Source of the DNA: Xenopus tropicalis
Taxonomy: Eukaryota > Chordata > Amphibia > Anura > Pipidae
Length of the DNA: 64,000 bases
Direction: 5' to 3'
NCBI RefSeq assembly: GCF_000004195.4
Contig: NC_030679.2
Span: 30,369,712 to 30,433,711, forward strand
A model generated the notes under the pieces. The model was not told the DNA's origin and did no database searches. It saw only the letters and a list, made by a program, of their open reading frames with translations. The translations under genes and the position numbers were made by a program. This document shows positions 20,390 to 32,013 of this stretch, piece by piece. Each line of letters starts with the position of its first letter. The first letter of the stretch is position 1.

Positions 20390-22270
20390 CACTCTCCCAT
20401 AGGTTTTTGTGAGCAAAACTTATTTACCTTCCCAGGATTCTTACTGCTAGGAGATGGTCTCGTAGAGATAGTCTCGTAGTTAGTAAAAGTGTTAACTACT
20501 GTCCTAGCTCCACAAATGTTGATCAAAAAACAATCAAACACTTATAAGCCCCAATAAAAGTAAATGTGGGGAGCTATCATGGCTGTGCTCTAAAAGCGGA
20601 TGAGCTTCAGTCTATGAAATTTTAGGACTCAATTTCCATCAGATTTCAGGACTGAATCTTGATTTCTGTCTGAGGATTCCTGCTGTTTTGACATGGATTT
20701 CTAAACTCATCATTTGGTGAATTAATTATACATTCTGGCATTGTCTTATATTTTAATGAGAAGTATGCTTAGAAACCTTACATTTTTTTCATTATGTAGA
20801 AGGAAATGGGACTCTCTAAATCATTAGTTCTGATTTTTCTTAGGCATTAGCGTTACATTAATGGCTTGCAGCATATTGTTTGTAATCCCATGCTTCCCAT
20901 GCAGTATATTTCAAAGACATTACTGAGCAGTATATGACATTAACACACACATATTAAAGAATAAATATAAACTATTGACTTGCTACAGACTTTTTATTGA
21001 AGGACAAGTAAAAGATAATACACTGGGGGCGCCAATAAGTCAGTAACCCACAGTATATAAAATCACTACTATTTTTTTTCCTGGACCAGTGCTCCTGTTT
21101 GGAAATATTTGCACAATATCAGTATCTCCATTACCTAGTGCCATGCCACCATGTTACCCATATTTCCCAAGGTTCTAATGCAGTTTCCTCAGACTCTTTG
21201 CAAAACACATCAGTTAAAAAATATACAGCCTTTTTATGATTTTTAATATGGTTTGGAACAGTTTCCTAAGTCGGGCCCCTTTTTCTCTGGCTGACTACAT
21301 TGAGCCTTAAATAAAATGTAATAGTAGTTGACTGTCCTCAGCCTGCCTTCAGCCTGCATCCTTCAAATCCCACAATTCCCTGCACACATGATGTCAACAA
21401 AGAAAGAAACATCACAGTGCAATGCATTGTGGGTTACATATGCTATCTGTAAGCTCTGGAGAAGTTGTTACAATTTGTAACATCAGTGTTTTATTCCCTC
21501 CTTCCCTACAAGGATTTCAAATAATGCAGAAAGAGAACTGTTTTGCAACTGGATTTAAGCATATAAAATGGTATATATTCATACTTTTTGAAGGAACAGA
21601 TTACAGTGATAGGTAAATTAGGGGTTTCTGTGTTGTGAGGGGCTCTTATTTTGGTTCAGAAGATGGACTTTCCCTTTATGCGTTCTCAAAAAAAAATTCA
21701 ATTTTACTACACTGCTCATGGGCAAGTCTAGAAAGGCTCAAGAGAGCACTGGAAACTACGATGGTAGATGGTCGTGCTGAGCTAAGTTGGAAAGATCCCT
21801 GGACCTTTGCAATTTTTTCTGAACAAGAACACATGTCTAGGATACAATGTTTGTAGGAGTCATTTATGAACTTGAAGGCAGGTGCAAATCGAAATAAACA
21901 GGAGCAAGCCACCATTTTTTTTATGCTGCCTTCAAGTCGGCACTGCTATGAGGGTTGGAAGGTGTGAGGCACAGAGAGATACATCTTACAACTGTTTGTC
22001 TGTCATACAATAATATTGCTTCCTAATTTGCAGTACCCTTGCCCCTTGATTACCTAACAGTGTACGTCTGGGCACCAAGTAAGAAATTTGATGAATAAAT
22101 TTTGTCCTTTAGTTGCACATGGAACCTGCTTTTTCTGGCAAGTCACAAATTCTATGAATGAACCAGTGATTCAAAATACTATGCTTAGAAAAGTTGAATA
22201 TAGGGCAATATTAGTGTAGCTTTAAAATCCAAACGTTATCCATTTATTGCACTTTAGCACTAAATATTTA
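20390..22270. other. No recognised feature; possible old repeat fragments
   Basis: CCACAATTCCCTGCACACATGATG (21370-21393) and AATGCATTGTGGGTTAC (21420-21436) look like parts of a decayed repeat. The rest has no visible structure. GGAGTCATTTATGAAC at 21856 resembles the end of the GGGTCATTTATAAAC element at 52668, without a partner. Confidence 0.3.
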
Positions 22271-22275
22271 CTCTA

Positions 22276-22453
22276 GGGGGTGTATTTATTAAAGTGTGTA
22301 AGCCAATATCAACGGTGATGTTGCCAATAGCAACCATTAAGATCTTTGCTTTTGTTTTTAAACTTGTAGGTGACTGTTCAAATCAAATTGCTGATTGGTT
22401 GTTATGGGCAACATCACCGGTAATGTTGGCCTACACACTATAATAAATGCTCC
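22276..22453. mobile_element. MITE with GGGGTGTATTTATTAAA-type ends
   Basis: Left GGGGGTGTATTTATTAAAGTGTG and right CACACTATAATAAATGCTCC are inverted repeats. The interior holds a second inverted pair, AACGGTGATGTTGCC and GGGCAACATCACCGG. The same interior pair is present in the element at 50731-50918, so the two are related. Confidence 0.65.
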
Positions 22454-22629
22454 TAATATGTATCTTGTACACCTGTAGATTTTTATGTTTGAAGTAAAAG
22501 AATTCACCACTTTAAAAAACTTTGCCCTTTTGATGGTTTCCAAGGTTCTGAGTTTCTACAAAATTTCTTGTACAGTTGCATGGTGTTTTATGAAAATGTT
22601 GGTCATGAGTAATTTAACATGTTCCAGTA

Positions 22630-23065
22630 ATTAAACATAAATGATTATTTTGACGATCGCCAAAAAACCTCATATTAATTCAATGTGGACCACCTTCACC
22701 GAGACATATTATCTATTCACCATGGCTACATTGTGCTTAAGCCAATTTTATCCTAACCTTTCCATCATTTCATCTCTTTCCGTGAATGGATTTACATGCT
22801 CTTACCCATCTGTACCTAATTAGCAGTTCTACATATTGTGGATCTGCTTTCAATAAATACCAGCTGTGCCTCTTTCACTTTTATCTGAGATGCATAAAGC
22901 AGGAATAAGGCACCACTGTCCGTATGATCATCTAAGAGCCATCATCTAATTAAGGCAAGCCATGGGAAAAAAAACAATCATTTCTGACCATTTATTTTCA
23001 TAAAAACAACTTATTATTCATTTAAATACACAGTCTGATCTGCATGACTCATTAAAATACCATGG
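22630..23065. promoter_or_regulatory. Candidate conserved non-coding element
   Basis: Repeat-free block with dense homeodomain-like cores: GTACCTAATTAGCAG, CATCTAATTAAGGC, TCATATTAATTC. It also has TTTATCTGAGATGCATAAAG and AAAACAATCATTTC. There is no coding frame of note (60 codons at most, no motif). The texture resembles deeply conserved vertebrate enhancers; an alignment is needed. Confidence 0.25.
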
Positions 23066-23774
23066 TTGTTCTGCTTCAGACCCAGAAATGCCCATTGTCT
23101 GTTGACGTCAGTTCTAATCTATGTTTTATTGAAGACCTTGGCTTCAGCTTGGGAAAATCCCTTAAAATATATTTTGGCCAATTATGTTCTAATATGTTTC
23201 CATAACTAGTTAAATAGGCAAACCTATCCATTTTGCCAGTACTGAATGCCAGTCCTTATTTTATCCTAATAAATTGGCATACGTCCATTCTAATAAGAGT
23301 CCCATGTTCTACAACGACATGCTGATGTACCCAACCTTTAGGTATGCTTCTGAAATCTGACAACTTCTAACTAATTGACAGAGCAAGCGGCCTGACTAGA
23401 TGGTCCTTGAGTGCCTTTATGGAGTCTTTCCATGATGCATTCAGAATTTTAATATTCCACCTAAGGGCTGAGCCAGGTCCTGAAAATAATTGAAGAAAAA
23501 TGCATCTTGAATTAGAGATTAGTTATACAAAAGGGTTTAGCATGACTCCCAATTTAAAATTGTTGCAGATATGCTAAAATATACTAGAGAAAATCATATC
23601 TACAATTGGTGAACTGTTTAGCACCAAATTTACAGCACTCCAAAAATGAATTAAAAAAATGTCTTTGTAGATACTGAATTGTGCTATTTAAGTATATTAG
23701 TGTAGAAATCTTCAAAGTAAAGCTTAATTTTTTTTGTATTTCTACTTTTAGAGGTATATGTACATGGAACATTA
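23066..23774. other. No recognised feature
   Basis: AT-rich sequence with no repeats that could be matched within the window. Confidence 0.4.
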
Positions 23775-23782
23775 TTCTAAGT

Positions 23783-24077
23783 CAGTGGTCCCCAACCAGT
23801 GGCTCAGGGGGCAACCCCTTGGATGTTGCTCTCAGTGCCCCCAAACCAGGTAGTTATTTTTGAATTCCTGGCTTTGGGACAAGTTTTGGTTGAATAAAAA
23901 CAAGATTTAATACCAAATAAAGCCTCCTGTACGCTGATAGTGTGCATAGAGGCTGCCTAATAGCCAATCATATCCCTTATTTGGCACCTTCATGAACTTT
24001 TATGGTGCTTGTGTTGCTCTCCAAGTCTTTTTACATTTGACTGTGGCTCACGAGTAAAAAAATGTAGGGGATCCCTA
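23783..24077 (+). mobile_element. hAT MITE, CAGTGGTCCCCAACC family, copy 1
   Basis: Starts CAGTGGTCCCCAACCAGTGG and ends AATGTAGGGGATCCCTA. Flanks TTCTAAGT (23775-23782) and TTCTAATG (24078-24085) agree at 6 of 8 positions. It is related along its whole length, in opposite orientation, to the element at 24306-24594: both share AGCCAATCA, TTTGGCACC and CTTGTGTTGCTC phrases. Confidence 0.75.
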
Positions 24078-24305
24078 TTCTAATGAGTCAGATGTCATTA
24101 CTCAAACCTCTCTCATACACTACCTATAGTGATGCAAATACATTCTAATGTCTGGTTTGACAGAACTAAGTATAATGGGTAAAATATCCCTCAACTAAAG
24201 TAAGATTTCCAAATGGAAACCATAATTTCTGGGGTTTGTGCTCTTCCTTTGAAGAAAATATTTTATATTCTTCTGCAGTTATAAGCAGCATTGATGTAAT
24301 GTTAT

Positions 24306-24594
24306 CAGGGATCCCCAACCTATTTTGCCCATGAGCCACACTCTAATGTAAAATTAGTTAGGGAGCAACACAAGTGTGAAAAATGTTTATGAGGGTGCCA
24401 AAAAAGGGCTGTGATTGGCTCCTATTTGGACTGGAAGCCTACAGGAGGATCTGTTTGGCAGTACAAATGGTTTTTATGCAAGCAAAACTTGCCTCCAATC
24501 CAGGAATTCTAAAATAATCGCATGCTCTGAGGCCACTGGGAGCAACATCTAAGGAGCTACATGTTGATCCCGAGCCACTGCTTGGGGATCACTG
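24306..24594 (-). mobile_element. hAT MITE, CAGTGGTCCCCAACC family, copy 2 (antisense)
   Basis: Begins CAGGGATCCCCAACC and ends GCTTGGGGATCACTG. The interior, reverse-complemented, parallels copy 1 only 230 bp away. The flanks AATGTTAT and TCTTACTG do not match, so the target duplication has decayed. The two copies form a large imperfect inverted repeat spanning 23783-24594. Confidence 0.75.
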
Positions 24595-24602
24595 TCTTAC
24601 TG

Positions 24603-25154
24603 TATATCAAATCAAGTTCCTGATTCCCAAAAACTGTTCTGATGGTTCATGCATTCTAGCACATGCTACAACTAGCAGATAATTCTCAATGCTCAAAAAC
24701 TACAGTAGCTGCATGTTAATTTATCGAAACCATTCAAATTGTTGGTGAAGACTGAATAATGTTCTTACCTGTTGAAAGTCTGTGGTCCATGGAGGACATG
24801 AAAAATACAGGCTTATACAACACAGGTAAGGATGCCAGGACCTGTGATCAGGACTCCATCATCTCTGAAGTTTATCCCACTCAGTAAAAATGATGGCTTC
24901 TATAGAGGGACCTGCTTTTGAGGTTTATAATTCTGATTGATTACCATGATGTTCTCATTAAAACATCTGCTCTTCATCTGCTCTTCTCCTCATCTCAATA
25001 TTATACATACTCCAGCTTGATTACAGAACAAAAGCAGGGGATTTAATAGTTAACTTGTCTACATACTTCCGTAAATGCAACCAACTGAAATGAGGGCCCT
25101 GCTACGCTTTTTCCCACTGGAATTATACTGTATGTAGAATATTATAACTAGAAT
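24603..25154. other. No recognised feature
   Basis: No repeat or coding signal that could be supported. Confidence 0.4.
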
Positions 25155-25521
25155 CCTTAATGCTAATTCTAAGCAACTTTTCATTTTTTTTCGTTTTTAT
25201 AATTTTTGAATTATTTGCCAACTTCTTCTGCCTCTTTCCAGCTTTCAAATGGGGGTCACTGACCCCAGCAGCTTAAAAACTATTGCTCTGTGAGGCTACA
25301 GTTTTATTGATTCTGTCTCTTTCTATTGCTTGTCTTTTTACTCAGGCCCTCCCCTATTCATATTCTAACCTCTCAAACTGGAGAGCTGCTACATAAAAAG
25401 CTAAATACAGTAATACAAAAACCACAAACAATACAAAATGAATACCAATTGCAAATTGTCTGAAAATATCACTCTCTACATCATACTAAAAATTAATTTA
25501 AAGGTGAACAACCCCTTTTAA
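25155..25521. mobile_element. TTAA-type Xenopus MITE ending AGGTGAACAACCCC
   Basis: Runs from TGCTAATTCTAAGCAACTTT through TTTGAATTATTTGCC, TTTCCAGCTTTCAAATGGGG and ACTGGAGAGCTGCT to ATTTAAAGGTGAACAACCCC and TTTTAA. This order is that of a very common Xenopus dispersed element whose end reads AGGTGAACAACCCCTTTAA, a T2/Kolobok-like TTAA terminus. The left terminus is not clearly preserved. Confidence 0.65.
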
Positions 25522-25554
25522 AGACTGTTTAAGCCAAAGATGAAATGTCATACA

Positions 25555-25810
25555 AACCTTTTTCGATGGCAAAACTCGTTTTTGTTGCTAAAAAAAACAA
25601 ACAATTTCTGGTGATTTATTATATGACAAAACCGCAACAAATCTGAATGCAAAAACACTCCAGCTAAAACCTGTAGAGATCATGTAGAAGTCAGTGGTAG
25701 ATGTCCCTTTTACAACTGGAAGATCTTTCTTTGCTTCATGGTTTTATAGGTTTTTGTGTTTTTTTGATGCTGGCTTTTGTGCAACAATACGAAAAGTTGT
25801 TTTTTTTTAA
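25555..25810. repeat. Unassigned dispersed repeat fragment
   Basis: Phrases such as GTAGAGATCATGTAGAAGTC and GGCTTTTGTGCAACAATAC resemble sequence near 33570-33660 (TAGATGCTATTATTTGTATGAC, GACAATAC). No clean termini were found. Confidence 0.3.
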
Positions 25811-26168
25811 CAGATAGACACAGAACCAATTCAATTCTGTAAGTAAAATAGTCATCATCAACTTGAATTGCTTGCAAGATACCTCGGCCAGTGTTTAACC
25901 CCCTCGGTCTTCTCCAAGAGACCTGTCTACTGTATTCCTCTGTGCCCCCGTAGCAGGAATTTGTTCCTTACTGACTGCTTCAGGGTGGGGTTTAGGCACA
26001 TAACCACACTGATGATTTTCACTTGTCAAATCAGCCCAATTTTAGCAGCCGTTTGGCCTCAAGGATCTTAACTGATGCTAAGACTTTTAAAAGCCATTGC
26101 TTATAAGAAAGAACTTCCAATAAATATGCCTTTTCTTTTTTGATGAAAGCCAAAATGTCATTTATCTC

Positions 26169-26370
26169 CAGGGTTGGACTAGACCTGCTGACCCATGCTG
26201 AATTCCTGCTGTGAACCAGGTGCCCCCCAACTGCGGGAGGGGGGGCACCTGGAATGTGGCGCTAATGGCAGGGATGGTTAGGTTTAGGCTGACGGTGAGT
26301 TTCATGACTTGTATGGGGGTGCCGTGAGGTGACAGCCACGGTGGGCCCTGTAGACCCCAGTCCAACACTG
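26169..26370 (+). mobile_element. hAT MITE, CAGGGTCGGACTGGG family, diverged copy
   Basis: Ends CAGGGTTGGACTAGACC and GACCCCAGTCCAACACTG are inverted repeats matching the 58534-58823 element. Flanks TTTATCTC (26161-26168) and TATATCTT (26371-26378) agree at 6 of 8 bases. It contains the family phrase GGTGGGCCCTGTAGACC next to the right end. Older than the 58.5-kb copy, judged by its decayed duplication. Confidence 0.7.
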
Positions 26371-26378
26371 TATATCTT

Positions 26379-27313
26379 GTCTTGATTAAGTTATGGAAAT
26401 CTTTTTTTACCATCCTTTTTTTTTTTTAACATATGAACGTCTATTGCAAAAATCCTTTAAGAATAATTATTTTTCTTCCAGTTCACATTCCTGGAAACTT
26501 CTCAGATTTTCCACAGAGACTTTGAAATTAAAAAATGTCTTTCCAAGAAAATTGCTGAGCATTCCTGACTCTAGAGAGTTCCAATATACATTTTAAATAT
26601 CCATAGGCTGCCCCTGGGTGCATGATAGTTGCATTTTTCATGGGGAAATTGATCTTACATATTCGGAATCTCATTTAATCAGTGGTAATCAACATGGGTT
26701 GCTGTTTGCGAATACAAACGCAAGAATATTTGATAAAATAACACAAAAGAGAGATTTTGTTAGAGATAAAGATAATGTAGTATGTTGACTAACGCTTTCT
26801 GACAGGAGCCCTCTCATGGGATGCGTATAGTTCAGGACTACAAATGAGAATGCAGAAATGCTTACTCAGATTCTGCTCTTCATAAACTTTGTATAATAAT
26901 GTTGGAAAATGAAGTTCTGTTGCATAAAGATGTAAACTTTATAAAAAAAAAAACACAAATACACTTATTTTTTTTTATAAAGCTAAACTTTCCATGTTTT
27001 TTTGAAGAGAAAATCCAATCAGCAGTTGAGAGTTCTGCTTGTCTCAATGCACACATAAGACAATTAACCCTACCAGTATGTTTTGACTTTGGTTTTAACC
27101 AAATTGATTGATAATGCATCCACATAGATCCTTCTAACATTCTCCCTAAAAATTGGAAATAAGGAGAACCCTATATTAATTTATATACACAGTACATGAG
27201 TACTACCATTTAGTAGGCACCAAATTTCAAGAAGAGATCACCAGTATTGGGCTTGCTTGCAATCCATGTTATACTTACATAATACACAAGAGCCATGAAT
27301 ATCATATACATTA
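26379..27313. other. No recognised feature
   Basis: AT-rich with poly-T (26402-26429) and poly-A/T tracts (26940-26980). Opposing frames at 26880-27140 are low-complexity. Confidence 0.4.
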
Positions 27314-27321
27314 TATACTAA

Positions 27322-27411
27322 TAGTGATGAGCGATTTTTCACCGGTTCGCAAATTTTCTTGCCGTTTTGAGAATTTTATGGCGAAGCGAAGACAAGATTT
27401 GCTCATCACTA
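27322..27411 (-). mobile_element. Minimal 90-bp family A hAT MITE, perfect TSD
   Basis: Only the ends remain: TAGTGATGAGCGATTTTTC at the left and GCGAAGCGAAGACAAGATTT plus GCTCATCACTA at the right, flanked by TATACTAA on both sides (27314-27321, 27412-27419). The intact duplication around a deleted interior indicates that the short form itself transposed, or lost its middle after insertion. Confidence 0.9.
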
Positions 27412-27419
27412 TATACTAA

Positions 27420-28364
27420 TAAATGGTGTGAGTGATCATCAGTTATAATTGGTGCTTAGTAAAACTTGCAAAGAATGTATCCTAGTTGTGAAATATAAGG
27501 CCTTGTGCCTTTATATGGTCCTGAAACCCCTTAGTAACCTATAATATTCTTGCATTTTACAATAGGGGGGTACATTATTATACACAATTTCTGCTGATAG
27601 GGTCAGTGTCACATGCTACTTTTTAAAATTTTTGTATACATGTATACATGTACTTTTGCACCTGTTTGTTATTAGGCAAATTATTTAGGATAATGGCATC
27701 ACTGTAGGTCACATTTATATATGGACTGAGATGGGAGCAGGTACCAGGGAACAGGCAGGGCAAGATTGGTACTGGCAATGCATCTTTTTTGGCACAGACA
27801 AGACTGGCAGTAGGCAAGCAAGCCAAATGTGACTGACACTATTTGTAGTCAGGGTAAGAAAGGAAGATATTGCTGGAACTGTGATAACTTGAATCATGAT
27901 TCAGAAATCCGAAAATCAGAAATCCAAGGTAAGACAACAAGGGTAAATGAAAGTTCAGTTCCAAATATAGGAATGGTTTAAAGCAAGCAGATTTCAGGAA
28001 TATGTCTGTAATCAGGCAAAAATCAATAGGCCTAAAGAACCTATGATCTGGTCCCAGGCATTGGGGCTTCTTGGAGGGCGCTGAAATGCATAAAGAAAGC
28101 GCTGAGGGACTGGGGAGCTGGTCAGCATTTAATTCCCTCCAGCAAGCAGAGAGTTAAAGAGAGTAGGTTTGGGCAGGAAGAAAAAGCAGCTTACACTCAC
28201 CCCCTCCCCTTTTCTGCCTGTCAGCTCCTTCCTGCAGGTTCAATCGGCAGGCACGGAGCACCATCTCCCTCCCCCCCTCCCTGTTTAAGAGCTAATAGCC
28301 AGTACCCATAGGGCTGTAAGTTATCCCACTTGCATGTTCTAATCATTTTCCTTACAGGCTCTCT
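27420..28364. other. Purine-rich, repeat-like sequence of unknown kind
   Basis: From about 27725 to 28020 the sequence is rich in phrases like CAGGTACCAGGGAACAGGCAGG, similar in style to 47600-48245. This may be decayed LTR-element sequence, but no LTR ends or coding remnants were found. A GC-rich, pyrimidine-rich patch lies at 28195-28290. Confidence 0.25.
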
Positions 28365-28421
28365 TTTTTAAAAAAAAAAAAAAAGTTTTCAAAGTCCTAT
28401 ATATATATATATATATATATA
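28365..28421 (+). repeat. Poly-A tract plus (TA)n microsatellite
   Basis: An A-rich run at about 28370-28384 is followed by eleven or so TA units at 28398-28420. Confidence 0.9.
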
Positions 28422-28424
28422 CAC

Positions 28425-28690
28425 GTTACATTTCGGTTTGTCACAGCAAATGGCGGGGGATAGTCCTTGGCCATTTAATCTCTGGTGGTGTTTGATGGTT
28501 TTCACATGCCCACTGCGTTTGCAGTGGCCGGCATTCGTTATAAACAGTTATAATAATTATATGTTTGGGAAAGTTTGTAATACATGGCAAGGACTATTTT
28601 CTCTGATGTTGGATTTCTGTAATAAAGCTGTGGCCGAACTCCACCCACAAAAGCTATGGTGTCATTGTGTTTTTCTTGACTAGGTTACAT
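28425..28690 (+). repeat. Possible retroelement 3' fragment with AATAAAGCTGTGG
   Basis: TTGGATTTCTGTAATAAAGCTGTGGCC provides a poly(A)-signal-like AATAAA followed by GTTGTG-like sequence. Xenopus repeats with AATAAAGCTGTGGCC are familiar, suggesting an LTR or retrotransposon tail. An 81-codon frame (28438-28683) crosses it without any domain. Weakly supported. Confidence 0.25.
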
Positions 28691-29954
28691 TCAAAGGGGA
28701 CAAGTTGGGTAGGGAGGGAATGAGTCTCCACAGTCATACACAAATCACTGTGCCAAAGCAATGCTGACATCTCACACTGTCCTCCTGGACCTGCATTACA
28801 TCATTTCTGCACAACTGCTCCAGCAGAAGCCATCCAGGTTTGATGTAGTTGTGGGTGCAGAGCCATAAGCACCTGAAAATTCAGGGAAAATATCAAATTA
28901 CTAGTAGTTCTTAAAAGTTGCAAGGGCATATATTTATGATAGTATAGAAGATGGAAATGCATTCATATGTATGCAGGATCCATATAGATTGATGCATAAA
29001 ACATCTGAAATATAGCTTCAGACATACTTAATACTAGACCTTTTCTTCCCCTTCCTATCTGTTCTTTCCTTGTCCAGTCATCACACTGAGTAAAGGTGGC
29101 ACCATTATTTCTGACCGTGATTTTCAGCAATTGTCTAAGTTGTAAAGATGTAATTTTCTGATAGTGAGAAATACTGCCAGCATCATGTGAGTTTTGCAAA
29201 TTAGCTGGTTACATTACATCTTTGCCCGAGTCGATTAAGGCAAATTTACGTTCTATTGGCAGTGTGCAACTACTTACTCCTTTTTAGCAAGATGCAGTCT
29301 AAAGCAGAATATTTAAGGCAGGAATATCCAAAGTGACTACAACAGCTGGATCAGGTTTTAAGGGATACAGGTATGTATATAAGGATAATATAAACAGAAT
29401 ATAGCACTCTCAAGGGTGAGAAAGGAAAAACTAAGCTGAACAGAAAAATGACTCCAACGCAAGTTTACCAGCCATTATAGCTTTCCCATACATACAAGCA
29501 TGTTTGTTTAGCCACTTTGGGAATACCCACTGATCATTGTCACTCTGGGTGGAGGGGAGGTAGCATCTCAATGCTAACCCTACAGTAAGGATCCACATTG
29601 CCTCAAAATTTCTGAATCACTGGACAGTTCCACAAGAATATATGCCCATCCATTCTCTTTATTTTTATCCTATGTAGTCGGTAGGAGGGGGATAAAATAA
29701 GTTGAATCTCTAATAATTTCTTAATCATAAAATAACGTTTTCTGATGGAATTGAATCTGGCCAATTGTATCCTAAACTATTACTTACTTCCTAATGTGCT
29801 ACTTGCAATTCCATAAAGTTGCACGGGGCGCCTTTCAGTCCTCCCTACCTTACATTCCTAATCAAACATTGCTGCACCTATTAATGGAGGGGAATCTGGA
29901 AGTGACCAACATCTCCTAACCACACCCAATGTTGATAGGTGCAGATGCTTTCTC
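28691..29954. other. No recognised feature
   Basis: No transposon ends or coding motifs identified. Confidence 0.4.
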
Positions 29955-30140
29955 CTACAGTATCAAGCACAGATGTGCACAGATTGCAGCCAAACACCAG
30001 AAATGACCCCATATGGACTTCTGTGCAGTTGCCTCAGATTTGCAATGATGCTGGAATTCTGTGATAAAATGCTGCATTGTGGGGAAAAAAATGGTGATTG
30101 CACTCGAAATGTCACAACCATGACTTTTTTGATGTGAATG
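29955..30140. repeat. Diverged copy of GGGTCATTTATAAAC element interior
   Basis: AAAATGCTGCATTGTGGGG and GGTGATTGCACTCGAAAT parallel AAATGCTGCATTGTTGGC and GGAGATTGCATCCAAAAT at 51289-51340, and AAAATGCTGCATTGCGAG near 52830. These three blocks are therefore related. Termini are not preserved here. Confidence 0.4.
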
Positions 30141-31296
30141 CGACATATTTGATATGACTACCTGTAAATCTATTGGTCAATGACTAATAACTCACATAGT
30201 ATTTGTAGACATGAACGAGCAACAAGACTAGCTCAAGGACACGCTGATATAGCAAAACTAAAGATGGAACCTGTTTCACTCTTAGGATTTTATAAAATTA
30301 TACAGGCTGGGGCCTTTAAAAGTAAAAAAAAAAAAATCATTATTTAAATTACCTAGATGTCCTTTCGTGTAAAGAATGGAAAAATAAATTGTGGTATATA
30401 GTGCAGCTGACCAAACCATACTCTAAACACAGCTTATTACTTCCAACACCTTAGCAGTGTGCAAGTCTGCCAACTTAAAAATGGCTTGAAACTTAAGTTA
30501 CTTGAATATGCTGGAAAGGTCCACTACCTGCCCCCTGGGTTTAAGGAGTTTAGAATGCATGAATGTACCTGTATGTAAAAATAAAAGCTTGGTCAGAAGA
30601 GGATAACGTTATGCATTAAAGCATGTTGTTTATGTTTCCTAAAGCACAATATATTCAATATTTGTTTTGTGGGGATGTGAATATGAAGTTATTGTCCCTG
30701 AAGTATAGGATTAAGAAACATCAGCTATCAAAAAGAGCAAAATAAATGGCAAAGTGAACCAGGCCTAAGGATAAGAAAAGATGTAAGTAAAAACAGAGTT
30801 ACCTGACTAGTCCAGAAAATATTTCCAAGCAGTATTAGTATTCCTACTAAAAGTGTGGAAACCCAGTAAAAACCAACATTGAACTTTGACCAGACAGAGA
30901 AGAAAATTAAATATAGGTTGGGTATCATTCATACCCTTTTTTAACCCATTTCCCAACAAAGCTAACAAATAATGAAAATTTAAAGCAATGCACCCTACTT
31001 CCCATATGCCATGAGAAGAGGAAAAACATTTGATAGAATGAGAATTACATTAGAGAGAGCCTATACTTCCCTCCTGTCTCCACAGTGTACTTATTGAATC
31101 AGGGGAACACTGTCACTACTGCAACATCCAAACAAACAAGATTTTCAGTGCAATTGCATTGCATGTTGAACCAAATGAAAACATGTAGATAGTTGTTCTA
31201 GAACTTTATTTAGCTTCATGTGCATGAAGTCAAGTTTTTGGTGAATTAAGAGCACCCTAATAGCAGATAAATCATGAGCTAGCAGTTAAACAATAG
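30141..31296. other. No recognised feature
   Basis: AT-rich, unique-looking. A hydrophobic minus-strand frame (30728-30928) has no identifiable context. Confidence 0.4.
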
Positions 31297-31298
31297 TA

Positions 31299-31613
31299 CA
31301 GGTATAGGACCCATTATTCAGTATGCTCGGGACCAAGGGATAAGGGGTCTTTCCGTAATTTGGATCTCTTAAGTCTACTAAAAAAATCAAAAAAACATTA
31401 ATTAACCCCAATAGGATTGTTTTGAATCCAATAAGGATTATTTATATCTTAGTTGGGATCAATTACAAGGTACTGTTTTATTATTACAGAGAAAAAGGAA
31501 ATCAGTTTTAAAATTTTGCATTATTTGATTAAAATGGGGTCTATGGGAGATGGGCTTTCCATAATTCAGAGCTTTCTGGATAACTGGTTTCCGTATAAGG
31601 GGTCCGATACCTG
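31299..31613 (-). mobile_element. TA-flanked CAGGTATGGG MITE, copy 2
   Basis: Ends CAGGTATAGGACCCATTATTC and GGGGTCCGATACCTG, with TA on both sides (31297-31298, 31614-31615). The order of interior phrases is the reverse complement of copy 1. The 77-codon frame MGSITRYCFIITEKK... starts inside it and has near-identical counterparts in copies 3 and 4, because the DNA is repeated, not because it is a gene. Confidence 0.85.
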
Positions 31614-31615
31614 TA

Positions 31616-32005
31616 CTGTGGAAATTCCATTTCATTTTGTGTTTTTATGCATTTGTCTTCATCTTTTTTATTTTTGGTTTTCCTGAATTTTTTAGCAGCT
31701 TTATTGTAATATATTAGGTCTGTGTGGTTAAAGAGATGTCTCTGCATTATAATATTTGATGCAGAATAAATAATCTGGATAGCCAAAGCATCTTAGTTGC
31801 TACTGGGTATACAATGTAGGATACATTACATTCGCTGGTAGGGATGTTCGTTCCAGAACCATAAGATGGTAATAGTTTGGCTAAACAATCACTGAAACCA
31901 ACTTGCAATGTCCTGTATGGTTACAAACCAACCTCTTTTTTGTTTGGGGAAAAAAAATATTCCCATTGACACATTTGTCTTTAATGTGTTTGGCAGGAGA
32001 AAAAA
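31616..32005. other. No recognised feature
   Basis: Short unique-looking spacer between two MITEs. Confidence 0.4.
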
Positions 32006-32013
32006 CCCATTAT

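Noticed and set aside
20062..20541. 159-codon minus-strand frame
   Set aside because: Most of it is antisense family A hAT sequence, joined to unique flank at the insertion border.
31453..31686. Putative conserved small protein MGSITRYCFIITEKK...
   Set aside because: The same peptide wording occurs at 57749 and 62917 only because all three lie in copies of the TA-flanked MITE. Frames end at element-specific stops.
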